DNA of 64,000 nt from Pirellulaceae bacterium. Its GTDB lineage: Bacteria > Planctomycetota > Planctomycetia > Pirellulales > Pirellulaceae. Both the position numbers and the translations under genes were made by a program. The notes beneath the pieces are model-generated. The model had not been told where the DNA came from and made no database searches. It worked only from the letters and a program-made list of their open reading frames with translations. Below, one piece after another: positions 45,351-53,663 of the stretch (its first letter is position 1; every line of letters begins with the position of its first letter). The stretch is from contig JAHBXT010000003.1 in the NCBI GenBank assembly GCA_019636385.1, positions 62,001 through 126,000 on the forward strand, given 5' to 3'.

Positions 45351-46649
45351 CTACACAATGAGATCACTCAACAACCGACCGCCATCGACGATTTCGATGG
45401 GGCGATCGCCTGGAGCCATCAGCTCTTTGTCCGCCACAATGCCAAGCAGTTGATAGACCGTATAGGCCAAGTCGGCTGGCTCGACGGCATCGCTGTCGGG
45501 TTCTGAGGCGGTTGGGTCGGACGATCCATACACCATTCCGCCGCGAATCCCCCCACCGGCCAACATGACGCTAAACACCTTAGGCCAGTGGTCGCGGCCG
45601 GCAGTACCATTGATCTTGGGAGTTCTTCCGAATTCGCTGCTAACCATAATCAGCGTCGAATTCAGAAGTCCGCGCGATTCCAAATCGGTAATCAACGTTG
45701 CCAGACCCTGATCCAACGGTGGCATCAGATTGCGAGTGTTGGGGGTAATATTGTCATGCAAATCCCAGCCGCCATAGGTCAACGACACGAAACGTGCACC
45801 GGCCTCAACCAACCGCCGCGCCAACAACAATCGCTGGCCAGCTTGATTTTGGCCATAGGCATCGCGCAGCTCTTGCGGCTCTTGAGAAATGTCAAAGGCT
45901 TGGCGGGCTGCAGGGGAATTGATCAGTCCGTAGGCACGCTCATAAAAGCTGTCCATCGCACCCACAGCATCGGAATTGTGTCTAGCCGCAAAGTAATCGT
46001 TGACGGTTGAGAGCGCGGCGCGGCGACGCGCAAATCGTGGTTCATCAACGCCCTCAGGTAAACTCAAATCGCGAACTTGAAAGCCGCTAGCAGCCGGATC
46101 AGCTCCCAAACTGAATGGCTCATACGAGGAACTCAAATATCCGCACCCAGCAAATTCGTTGGGGCGACCAGGAATGCAAATGTAAGGTGGCAGGTCCTTT
46201 CGCGGACCATATTCATGACTGACCACGCTACCAAAACTAGGAAACACCAGCGCAGGACTGGGCTTGTAACCGGTGAACATGTTGTGCGTGCCGCGCTCGT
46301 GGGCTGCTTCACCGTGCGTCATCGAACGGATGATCGCGTACTTGTCAGCAATCGCAGCGAGTCGCGGTAGCGTTTCGCTTATGACCTCGCCAGTGTTGGT
46401 CTTAATCGATCCCATCTCGCCTCGATACTCGATTGGACTGTATGGCTTGGGATCCCACGATTCTTGATGCGCCATGCCTCCGGGAAGGAATACATGAATC
46501 ACGCTCTCAGCCTTGGCCGGTATAAAATCATAATTCTTCTGATCAGCCCTAACGCTTTGCAAGCGAAAGAAATCGGCCAGCGTTAGCCCGCCGATGGCTC
46601 CCACGGTCAGAAAATTGCGGCGAGAAAGTCCATTACCACGGCATTTCAT
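45351..46649 (-). CDS. DUF1501 protein, Tat-exported
   Basis: A ~432-residue protein with an N-terminal twin-arginine signal: LSRRNFLTVGAIGGLTLADFF. It contains SVIHVFLPGGMAHQESWDPK, ITHGEAAHERG-like SMTHGEAAHERGTHNMFTG, and FVSLTYGGWDLHDN. Near the C-terminus come TLIMVSSEFGRTPKINGTAG and RDHWPKVFSVMLAGGGI. These are the alkaline-phosphatase-superfamily-like motifs of DUF1501, with GRDHW near the end. The ATG at 46649 is chosen because the Tat motif follows it directly and GGAG lies 11 nt upstream; the frame is open to 46790. It heads the four-gene unit, with gaps of 9, 45 and 10 nt between genes. Function in the family is unknown. Confidence 0.93.
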   Translation of the reverse strand: MKCRGNGLSRRNFLTVGAIGGLTLADFFRLQSVRADQKNYDFIPAKAESVIHVFLPGGMAHQESWDPKPYSPIEYRGEMGSIKTNTGEVISETLPRLAAIADKYAIIRSMTHGEAAHERGTHNMFTGYKPSPALVFPSFGSVVSHEYGPRKDLPPYICIPGRPNEFAGCGYLSSSYEPFSLGADPAASGFQVRDLSLPEGVDEPRFARRRAALSTVNDYFAARHNSDAVGAMDSFYERAYGLINSPAARQAFDISQEPQELRDAYGQNQAGQRLLLARRLVEAGARFVSLTYGGWDLHDNITPNTRNLMPPLDQGLATLITDLESRGLLNSTLIMVSSEFGRTPKINGTAGRDHWPKVFSVMLAGGGIRGGMVYGSSDPTASEPDSDAVEPADLAYTVYQLLGIVADKELMAPGDRPIEIVDGGRLLSDLIV

Positions 46650-47365
46650 TACGAGATCACTCCAGTAAAGTTCATCGACAGGAATTCCGAGTGGTTCACG
46701 CCTCAGTACAAACCGGGCGCGATATTTATTGTGACCGTTCCAGCGTAAACACTGCGACCGGCATTTGCCGCGAGCGTAGGTAGGATTCAATTTTTAAGGC
46801 GGGACCGACCGCAACACTAATCAGCAGAGCGCGAGGGCCACGTTTGATTCGTTCCCCTGACGCCCTTCCTCGCATTTTGTCGTTCGGCGAAATGACCGGT
46901 TCGATGATCGGTCAAAGGTGTGTGCTATGCCTGAATTCGGATCACTCCGACTCACTGCGCAGCGACGACGAGTATAGCTGATGCGCGAACAACTGTCAAA
47001 AGCCAGACCATCCCTTTGGGGGGCATGCGTGCCGGGGAGATGGCACACTGCGATTTGGCTGCAAGTTTGGCCTGAGAAGTACCGCGCCTCGTTCTAGCGC
47101 ACGTCACTTGGCGAATCTCTTTGGAGACGGTCGTCAGACGACCGAATCCCAGCTTACCCACATTCTGGCAACAGCGGCTACTATTTGGGGACCAGTTGGT
47201 AGTTTGATAAGCTTGGAACTCACTCCCAATTACTTTAGTATCTTCGGCTTAGACCGCAGTTGTCAAGAATGGCCAAAAATGCTATCCATCTTGCGGTTAC
47301 TTGGTCTAATCGCTCACAACGGATGTGAGCATGTCCAATCAAATTCACTCAGCAAGGATGCAGTC
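46650..47365. other. 716-bp divergent region between DUF1501 operon and lpxD
   Basis: No gene is supported. The lpxD frame stays open upstream to 47108, but that part has no conserved sequence. A 7-bp perfect inverted repeat, GCTCACA-ACGGA-TGTGAGC, lies at 47312-47330, 35 nt before the lpxD start. TTGTCA at 47260-47265 with TATCCA at 47283-47288 (17-nt spacer) is a weak promoter candidate. Short minus-strand frames at 46821-47161 overlap each other and look spurious. Confidence 0.45.
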
Positions 47366-48499
47366 ATGCCCAGCGTGCGGCTTGATCAGCTCGCTCAATT
47401 GGTAAGCGGAACAATTCATGGCGACCCGAGCATCGTCGTTCACTCGGCGTTGCCTTTACAAGACGCCATTGCAGGCTGCATTACGTTGGCCGACAGCGCC
47501 GAGCAGGCGCGGCGTGCGAGCCAGTCTCAGGCCGCGGCTGTCGTGGCCATGCACATGGAAAGTCAATGCACCAAACCCATGTTGATTGTCGCCGATATCC
47601 ACTCAGCATTCACGAGCATTGTGCTGCACATGCATCCTGAGTTAGCAGAGACGGCTGAGGTTGCCAGCTCCGGTTTATTCTCATCCCAGGAAGCGCTGAT
47701 CGACCCCTCAGCGGTTATCGGTGCGGGATCAACTGTTGCCAGCGGTGCCGTGGTGGGCGCAAATTGCAGGATTGGTCAGCGTTCGAAGATTCACCCGGGC
47801 GTCATCCTGCAGCGTGGCTGCCGTATTGGAGACGATTGCGAGATTTTCTCAGGCAGCGTCCTATACCGCCACACGACGTTGGGAAACCGAGTGATCGTGC
47901 ATGCGAATTGTGCTGTGGGAGCTTTTGGCTTCGGTTACCGGCAAGTCAATGGTCGCCATATTCGAGCAGCGCAATTGGGCTGGGTCGAAATTGAAGACGA
48001 TGTTGAGCTGGGTGCAGGAACCAGCGTTGATCGCGGAACCTATGGACCAACTCGAATCGGCACCGGCACGAAAATAGACAATCAGGTCCAGATCGGTCAC
48101 AATTGCCACATAGGGAAGCATAATCTGATTTGCTCTCAAGTTGGCATCGCCGGCTCGTGCTCCACCGGTGACTATGTTGTGATGGGCGGTAAGGTTGGTC
48201 TGGCCGATCATGTCCACGTTGGCGATCGTGCGATGCTGGGAGGGGGAACGGGCCTGATGCGAGACGTCGAGCCAGGAGAGGTGATGCTGGGCGCTCCAGC
48301 TGGTCCGCGCAAGCAGAAATTACAGGAATGGTTACTCGTTTCGCGCTTACCCGAAATGCGCCGCGAACTGCGTGACCTCATGACGCGAATTGAATCGCTC
48401 GAAAAAGTGGCCCATTGTACTGACGGTGCGAATACGTGCTCTGCATCTGGCCAGGCTATTGCTTCGGTAGCTGGAGATACCGAGCACAAGGCCGCGTAA
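47366..48499 (+). CDS. lpxD: UDP-3-O-acylglucosamine N-acyltransferase
   Basis: A 377-residue enzyme of lipid A synthesis that adds the N-linked acyl chain to UDP-3-O-acyl-GlcN from acyl-ACP, in the cytosol. The N-terminal domain (~1-110, RLDQLAQLVSGTIHGDP) binds uridine. A left-handed beta-helix of hexapeptide repeats covers ~115-320. FGFGYRQVNGRHIRAAQLG and GAGTSVDRGTYGPTRIGTGT with IDNQVQIGHNCHIG include the catalytic His region. The C-terminus is helical and ~40 residues longer than usual. The ATG at 47366 has AAGGA 7 nt upstream. lpxI follows 15 nt later. Confidence 0.95.
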   Translation: MPSVRLDQLAQLVSGTIHGDPSIVVHSALPLQDAIAGCITLADSAEQARRASQSQAAAVVAMHMESQCTKPMLIVADIHSAFTSIVLHMHPELAETAEVASSGLFSSQEALIDPSAVIGAGSTVASGAVVGANCRIGQRSKIHPGVILQRGCRIGDDCEIFSGSVLYRHTTLGNRVIVHANCAVGAFGFGYRQVNGRHIRAAQLGWVEIEDDVELGAGTSVDRGTYGPTRIGTGTKIDNQVQIGHNCHIGKHNLICSQVGIAGSCSTGDYVVMGGKVGLADHVHVGDRAMLGGGTGLMRDVEPGEVMLGAPAGPRKQKLQEWLLVSRLPEMRRELRDLMTRIESLEKVAHCTDGANTCSASGQAIASVAGDTEHKAA

Positions 48500-48514
48500 G
48501 CTGCAAACGAATTC

Positions 48515-49492
48515 ATGTCTTCTGTTCTTCAAAGCGGACCTCTACCCATGAGCGACACCCGGAATTGCGTTAACAACTTGTCAGAAGCCACGTCCCTGGC
48601 TACAGGCCAATCACTAGGGCTAGTGGCGGGCTGGGGTAGCTTTCCGATCGAGATCGCCGAGCGTTGCGCTCAGCAGGGCATCGATCTGTATGTTATTGGC
48701 ATTCGTGGACATGCAGATCCTCAGCTTATCAAATTGGCCAAACATTTTCGTTGGATGGGCGTGGCAAAGTTGGGGGGACACATTCGTTTCTTTCACAAGC
48801 ACGGCGTGGATCGCGTTGCGCTGGCTGGAAAACTGTTCAAGAATCGGTTGCTGTACCACGGAATGGGATGGCTGGGGCTGGTGCCTGACTGGACCAGCGT
48901 GCGGACGCTGTCTTCGATATTCATCACTCGCCAACACAACGCCGGCGACGATTCGATCCTCGGCAGCGTGGTGGCAGCTTATGATCGGGCGGGAATTCGT
49001 GTCTTGCCGCTAGAGGATGTGGCTCCCGCTCTACTGGCTATGGAAGGGTTGCTGGCAGGACCTAAACCCAATCACAGTCAATGGTCCGACATTCAATTCG
49101 GCTGGCAGCTTGCTGGCAAAATGGGCGGATTGGACATTGGCCAAAGCGTGACTATCAAAGATCAGCTGGTGCTGGCTGTAGAGGCCATTGAAGGCACCGA
49201 TGCCATGATCGTTCGCAGCGGCAAACTCTGCCCGCGCGGCGGATTCACTTTGGTAAAAGTCGCCAAACCACAACAAGATCATCGCTTCGATCTGCCGACG
49301 ATTGGACCGCGAACCATTCAAACAATTGCAACCGCTGGCGGCAAGTGTGTTGCCATTCAGGCTGGAAGTACAATCATTGTCCAGCGCACGCAGACGCTGG
49401 CGACAGCCGAGCGGTTAGGGATTACAATTGTGTCAATCGCGGCAGGCCAGATGTCGCCTACTGCACAATCGTCTTGGCCTCGCGTCGCGTGA
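48515..49492 (+). CDS. lpxI: UDP-2,3-diacylglucosamine pyrophosphatase LpxI
   Basis: A 325-residue LpxI (formerly DUF1009) enzyme, which hydrolyses UDP-2,3-diacylglucosamine to lipid X at the membrane face and replaces LpxH in many bacteria. LGLVAGWGSFPIEIAERC is the N-terminal motif. GHIRFFHKHGVDRVALAGKL, NAGDDSILGSVV and AVEAIEGTDAMI with CPRGGFTLVKVAKPQQDHRF are the C-terminal catalytic domain, where the Asp/Glu residues bind metal. An internal ATG at 48548 could also start the protein. The pairing with lpxD shows that lipid A genes are clustered here. Confidence 0.93.
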   Translation: MSSVLQSGPLPMSDTRNCVNNLSEATSLATGQSLGLVAGWGSFPIEIAERCAQQGIDLYVIGIRGHADPQLIKLAKHFRWMGVAKLGGHIRFFHKHGVDRVALAGKLFKNRLLYHGMGWLGLVPDWTSVRTLSSIFITRQHNAGDDSILGSVVAAYDRAGIRVLPLEDVAPALLAMEGLLAGPKPNHSQWSDIQFGWQLAGKMGGLDIGQSVTIKDQLVLAVEAIEGTDAMIVRSGKLCPRGGFTLVKVAKPQQDHRFDLPTIGPRTIQTIATAGGKCVAIQAGSTIIVQRTQTLATAERLGITIVSIAAGQMSPTAQSSWPRVA

Positions 49493-49551
49493 CGATCGCT
49501 GTCCAAGAACTCGCGACTTGACCCTTTCCCGTATTGGAACAACGCGTTGGT

Positions 49552-50148
49552 ATGAATATTGTCTCCGAACTTTCCATTATCAAGTTCCCCCATCCGACGC
49601 TACGTTACCAGGCAAAGTCGATTCGGCGCGTTGACGAGCAACTGCGCGAGATCATCGCGCGCATGTTCGAACTGATGTATGAACAGCGCGGTGTTGGACT
49701 GGCGGCGACACAAGTGGACCTGCCGTTGCGATTGTTCGTCATGAACGCTAGTGGCAATCCGGGAGAAGGTCAAGAAGTGGTCATGATCAATCCCGTGCTT
49801 TCGCGCCCTCGAGGGGTTGTGGAAGCCGACGAAGGATGTCTGAGTTTGCCCAATGTGAACGCACGAGTCAACCGCGCGAAAACGATACGCGTGAATGCTT
49901 ACATGTTGGATGGTACCGAAGTGGACCGTGATTTTAGCGGCTTTGAAGCCCGCATCATCCAACACGAAGCCGACCACCTGAATGGCAAGCTATTCATCGA
50001 CCGCCTGACCGAAGGTGCCCATGTAGACTTTGCCGATGAACTTGAGGCGTTGCAATCCGAGTTTGCTGCGCAGCAACGCGCGGGCAGCATACCTGATCAC
50101 GCCGCCCTGCAGGCGCAATTGCAGTACTGGGAACAACTGTACTGCTAG
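49552..50148 (+). CDS. def: Peptide deformylase
   Basis: A 198-residue metalloenzyme that removes the formyl group from nascent proteins. All three PDF motifs are present: GVGLAATQ (47-54), EGCLSLP (94-100, Cys metal ligand) and HEADH (138-142). This places it in the classical type I/II group. The C-terminal ~45 residues extend beyond the core and end QLQYWEQLYC. The ATG at 49552 fits the family N-terminus (SIIKFPHPTLR); the frame is open 18 nt further upstream. It follows lpxI by 59 nt. Confidence 0.96.
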   Translation: MNIVSELSIIKFPHPTLRYQAKSIRRVDEQLREIIARMFELMYEQRGVGLAATQVDLPLRLFVMNASGNPGEGQEVVMINPVLSRPRGVVEADEGCLSLPNVNARVNRAKTIRVNAYMLDGTEVDRDFSGFEARIIQHEADHLNGKLFIDRLTEGAHVDFADELEALQSEFAAQQRAGSIPDHAALQAQLQYWEQLYC

Positions 50149-50171
50149 TGCTGTCGTGGTTGGCCCAGTCG

Positions 50172-50873
50172 CTACCGGCTATTTTCGTCGTTGCTCGACG
50201 AGTTCGCTTCACCGCTTGCTGCCGACAGATTCTGATTCGGCTGGGCCAGCGCCTTCTGAGCATCACGTTGGGCTTCGCTGATACCAGCGACGATTTTTTC
50301 TTCCGGCAACACCGCTTCCAATTTTCGCAAGATCTGCCCGAGCGCCTCGCGATCGTATTTGAAATCGTCAAACACGAACGTCCGCTTGGAAGTGCCTTCG
50401 ATGTAAGTTGCGCGGGCAATCCCTTTCGCATCCCAGCGTTTCTTATTGAGTGACTGGACGTCGGCAAAACGGACTCGCTGACCCCAACTGGTCACCAAGC
50501 CATCTTCGGTTGATTCGATCCACCGGCCGCGCGATCGCCAGTACAGATAAGCAGCCGGCAAGCCGAGCAGCAGGCTCAATACGCCAAAGAAGTATTGTCC
50601 CTCGATATCATTGCGTATGGTTCGTGCTGATTTCTCGGGCACTTCGAGTGGCCAGCCTTTGCTGGCAGCCAGTTCTCGCCAAGCTTTGGCGCGTTCGCCC
50701 TCTGTGGTGTGATTCTGTGCAACCTGCTCGTATGCCTCGGCATACTCGAGCCCCTTGGGGTAGGTGACCAGTCCGTCAAATGCGAACCACAGCGCCATAA
50801 ACAGGCCCGCGATGGCCATAATCAGATATCGCCATAGGTAGCTACTTTGAAAATTGGCTCGAATGCTCACCAT
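50172..50873 (-). CDS. Two-helix membrane protein of unknown function
   Basis: A 233-residue protein with hydrophobic helices at ~13-33 and ~95-113. Between them is an extracytoplasmic stretch of ~60 residues (EQVAQNHTTEGERAKAWREL). The cytosolic part WIESTEDGLVTSWGQRVRFA with FVFDDFKYDREALGQILRKL resembles a PH-like domain of bacterial membrane proteins. The C-terminus is polar and Ser/Asn-rich. GGGA lies 6 nt before the ATG. It is not obviously linked to its neighbours and I do not recognise a named family. Confidence 0.7.
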   Translation of the reverse strand: MVSIRANFQSSYLWRYLIMAIAGLFMALWFAFDGLVTYPKGLEYAEAYEQVAQNHTTEGERAKAWRELAASKGWPLEVPEKSARTIRNDIEGQYFFGVLSLLLGLPAAYLYWRSRGRWIESTEDGLVTSWGQRVRFADVQSLNKKRWDAKGIARATYIEGTSKRTFVFDDFKYDREALGQILRKLEAVLPEEKIVAGISEAQRDAQKALAQPNQNLSAASGEANSSSNDENSR

Positions 50874-51013
50874 AAAATTCCCGTTGATAAAAGAACGATG
50901 TCGTGCCGCTAGACTAATCGCCGGGCAAAAATCTTACCAGCGACCCGCCCGCAGCGAACTCGAAAATAGCCCACTCCAGCCGGTTTATTGTGACTGACCA
51001 TTACAGACGGCGC

Positions 51014-52186
51014 TTACCTGGGACTGGGACTGAACGATTGAGAGCCGGTTTCCGAGTCACTCAGCGAGTCCACTTCGATGAATTCATGACGCGACATTTC
51101 GCGCATCCACAGCTGCAGATCATGTTCATACTCGCTCGCCAAATCGCCGAAAATTAGTTGGCGGTGGAAGGCTGCCAACCCATCTTTCTGCAGTTCAGCC
51201 GCTTCGGCACTGGGAAAGCGACGCAGGGGATCGGTCACAATGAACTTGCGGCACAGACTGACCAACAGCGAGTTGCAGGTTACTTCGGGCGGCAGGAGTT
51301 CATGCAGTATCTGCGGCAACTTGCGTTTGGCTTCTAGTAGTTCAGACAGGCTTAAATCGCCCGCAAAGCATGGCCGTCCCGCCAATAACTCAATCAGCAC
51401 ATACCCCAGGCTTGCCAAATCGCTGTGAGGAGTGCAATTACCGCCCTCTAAGACCTCAGGTGCAGCATAGACCGGTGTGCAAGTTCGCACAGGCGGTGGC
51501 GCATCGACCTCGAATGCCGAACCAACGTCGATTAATTTGGCGTGGCCGGTCTGCTTGAGCATGATGTTGGCCGGTTTGACATCGCCATGGACGATCTTGG
51601 CTCGATGCAGGGCCGCAAGTGCCGCCAAGCAGTCGCGGACGATTGCCACGGCCACACCAGCCTTAAAACGCGTTTGTTGAGGCCCATGCGTGGCGATAAC
51701 GCTGGCAATGTAGTCCCACTTGTCGTGCGCCAACGTCTGCACTCTCCGCAGGCGGTGACTGTTCATTAACTGACGCAAATCCAAGCCATCGATCCACTCC
51801 ATGACCATGATGCGAATCCCATTGCGATCCACAAAATCGTGGACGTCCAACAGATTATCATGTTGAATGGTGGCCACCTGAGAGGCAACTCGGGCCATAC
51901 GTTCCATGGCGACTTGGTAGGTCTGTGGCGTTGCAAACCGCTCTGGCGAAAAGACCTTCATGGCCACAGGCAGATGGAATCCGTCGGCGCCCTTACGGGC
52001 GCTTAAGTACACCACACCTTGACCGCCACTACCCAATTGGCGTTCCAGAGCATGATACGTTGTCCAATTCACTCGGCCGCCGGCCAGCAATGCATTGTAA
52101 CGCCGCTGCAGATCCAGCGTGCCGGAGTTCGGCTCCTGCTCGACAAACGCGCGCGTCTTTCCGTCGTCCATCATGGTTGAATACAC
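51014..52186 (-). CDS. Ser/Thr protein kinase (Hanks type), soluble
   Basis: A 390-residue protein kinase. The glycine loop is LGSGGQGVVYLS. The lysine is in PVAMKVF and the hinge in MVMEWIDGLDL. The catalytic loop is IVHGDVKPANIM: Asp and Asn are present, but HRD is changed to HGD. The DFG is DVG (LIDVGSAF). The APE motif is present (YAAPEVLEG). No transmembrane helix or PASTA domain is present, so it is cytosolic. The start is GTG at 52186 with AGGAGG 8 nt upstream, better supported than the ATGs at 52174 and 52171. An Arg-poor HGD form is common in planctomycete kinases. The substrate is unknown. Confidence 0.88.
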   Translation of the reverse strand: MYSTMMDDGKTRAFVEQEPNSGTLDLQRRYNALLAGGRVNWTTYHALERQLGSGGQGVVYLSARKGADGFHLPVAMKVFSPERFATPQTYQVAMERMARVASQVATIQHDNLLDVHDFVDRNGIRIMVMEWIDGLDLRQLMNSHRLRRVQTLAHDKWDYIASVIATHGPQQTRFKAGVAVAIVRDCLAALAALHRAKIVHGDVKPANIMLKQTGHAKLIDVGSAFEVDAPPPVRTCTPVYAAPEVLEGGNCTPHSDLASLGYVLIELLAGRPCFAGDLSLSELLEAKRKLPQILHELLPPEVTCNSLLVSLCRKFIVTDPLRRFPSAEAAELQKDGLAAFHRQLIFGDLASEYEHDLQLWMREMSRHEFIEVDSLSDSETGSQSFSPSPR

Positions 52187-52258
52187 GGTCCGGTCCTCCT
52201 GTTGATCGGGAGGTCCATTCTACAGAATTCGTACATATCTGCCAAATCCGACCCGCTG

Positions 52259-53260
52259 TTAGACGCGATGGTTCACGGCCATGACGTCGGGGTGCGGGAA
52301 TCCCAGCCTTTTGTCCACTAAATTCAACAGCGGCTGGCCTCCGAAGTACCGCTTCAGGTTTTCGATGGCCAGTCGAGTTGAATCGTCCACGCGACTGGCG
52401 GCTTGTGCGCCAACATGCGGAGTAATTAGTACATTGGGCAGTTCCCATAGCGGATCGTCTGCAGGCAACGGCTCTTCGTAGGTCACATCCAGTCCAGCTC
52501 CCGCCAGCTGGCCATCCCGCAGCGCCTGAAGCAGGGCCGGTTGATCGACCACTTGCCCGCGCGCCACATTAATAACATACGAACCGCGCGGCATCCGTCG
52601 GATAATCGACTCGGAAATCAATCGGTGCGTTTGCTGGTTAAACGGCACACATAAAATCAAGATGTCCGAACGCTGTGCCAGTTCGGGCAAGCGATCGGCA
52701 GGCCACAGCTGAGCGACCTGCGGTGGCTTGCGCACCGGGTAGTAGTCTGTCGCATAGATTTCTACGTTGAAGGGTGACAGCAGCTCTGCCAGTCGCCGAC
52801 CATTGCCTCCCAGCCCCACGATGCCCACGCGCTTGCCATGCAAATCATCGGTGGCACGCCGTGTAAAATCTTTATGCTGTGCTTGGCGAAAAAACACTGG
52901 TAAGGAGCGCAGGAGTCCCAAGAGCAGCGCCAGCGTTTGCTCGCCGACTTGATTGGCGAACAAGCCTGACGCACTGCACACCTGAAGCTGGTCGCAGGCA
53001 ATCACACTCGGCACTAGGCAGTGGTCCAAGCCTGCCGCCGAGCTTTGAATGAGACGCAATCGCCCAGCAGACACAGCTTGATCCCAGGGAACAGGCACCT
53101 TCGCGTGCCCCACGAAAATATCGGCCTCGAATATCTGTTGGGCAATTCCTTCTTGTCCCGCGTTGATGATGTTGGCTTTCGGAAATGCATCGCGAAACTG
53201 TCGCACATGCTCAGCAAGCACCGGATAACACAAAACAATATTCGCGTTGTCAATTAGCAT
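52259..53260 (-). CDS. D-2-hydroxyacid dehydrogenase (NAD-binding)
   Basis: A 333-residue oxidoreductase of the D-isomer-specific 2-hydroxyacid dehydrogenase family, reducing a 2-oxoacid with NAD(P)H. The N-terminal substrate domain contains RLIQSSAAGLDH. The Rossmann site is VGIVGLGGNGRRLAE. The catalytic Arg is in NVARGQVVDQ, the Glu in GLDVTYEEPLP and the His in TPHVGAQAASR. All catalytic residues are present. The substrate cannot be assigned (glycerate, phosphoglycerate or hydroxypyruvate are possible). It is co-directional with the kinase gene (72-nt gap) and divergent from the large cytochrome fusion. Confidence 0.88.
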   Translation of the reverse strand: MLIDNANIVLCYPVLAEHVRQFRDAFPKANIINAGQEGIAQQIFEADIFVGHAKVPVPWDQAVSAGRLRLIQSSAAGLDHCLVPSVIACDQLQVCSASGLFANQVGEQTLALLLGLLRSLPVFFRQAQHKDFTRRATDDLHGKRVGIVGLGGNGRRLAELLSPFNVEIYATDYYPVRKPPQVAQLWPADRLPELAQRSDILILCVPFNQQTHRLISESIIRRMPRGSYVINVARGQVVDQPALLQALRDGQLAGAGLDVTYEEPLPADDPLWELPNVLITPHVGAQAASRVDDSTRLAIENLKRYFGGQPLLNLVDKRLGFPHPDVMAVNHRV

Positions 53261-53663
53261 GGAGAAGCTTATCCAATTCTGGAATCGAGATAGAGTTGTT
53301 TATGACTGTCAATTTCTGCGCGACGCTGCCAGTCTTGGGGATTGACGCTAATAGTTGCAGGCATGGAGTTCGTATAAAGCATCGTTTTCCAGTGCCGGGC
53401 TGGATGACTCCAAGCCCGGTAGACCGGGGATGTGGATGTGTGATTGTAAACCAACGGCTACTGAGAGAACCTGAGCGAAATCACGCCCCACACTCCTGCG
53501 AGCCGCAGTTGGGATGAACGGGGCATGCAAAAACCAAAAATAGCGAGTGCCAGAGCGTAGTCAGGGGGTTAGAATATCGCGGTTAGTCGATGTCACCTAG
53601 AGCGTTCGGGCAAGACTCGCATTTTTCTCAGATCGCCGGCGGTTTGCAACGGAGATACAATTC
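53261..53663. other. Divergent intergenic region with an imperfect hairpin
   Basis: 403 bases. At 53395-53419 arms CCGGGCTGGA and TCCAAGCCCGG form a 10-bp stem with one bulged base and a TGAC loop. Without a following U-run it is not a typical terminator. GGAG lies 9 nt before the ATG at 53664. No coding frame is supported. Confidence 0.45.

Noticed and set aside
46821..47161. Overlapping minus-strand frames of 69-75 codons
   Set aside because: They overlap each other, contain no domain and lie in a divergent promoter region.
47108..47365. Upstream extension of the lpxD frame
   Set aside because: The sequence is not LpxD-like and the ATG at 47366 has a good ribosome binding site with the known N-terminus directly after it.
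53395..53419. Imperfect 10-bp hairpin as a terminator
   Set aside because: It lies between divergent gene starts rather than after a stop and has no U-run, so it was kept only as a note in the intergenic entry.
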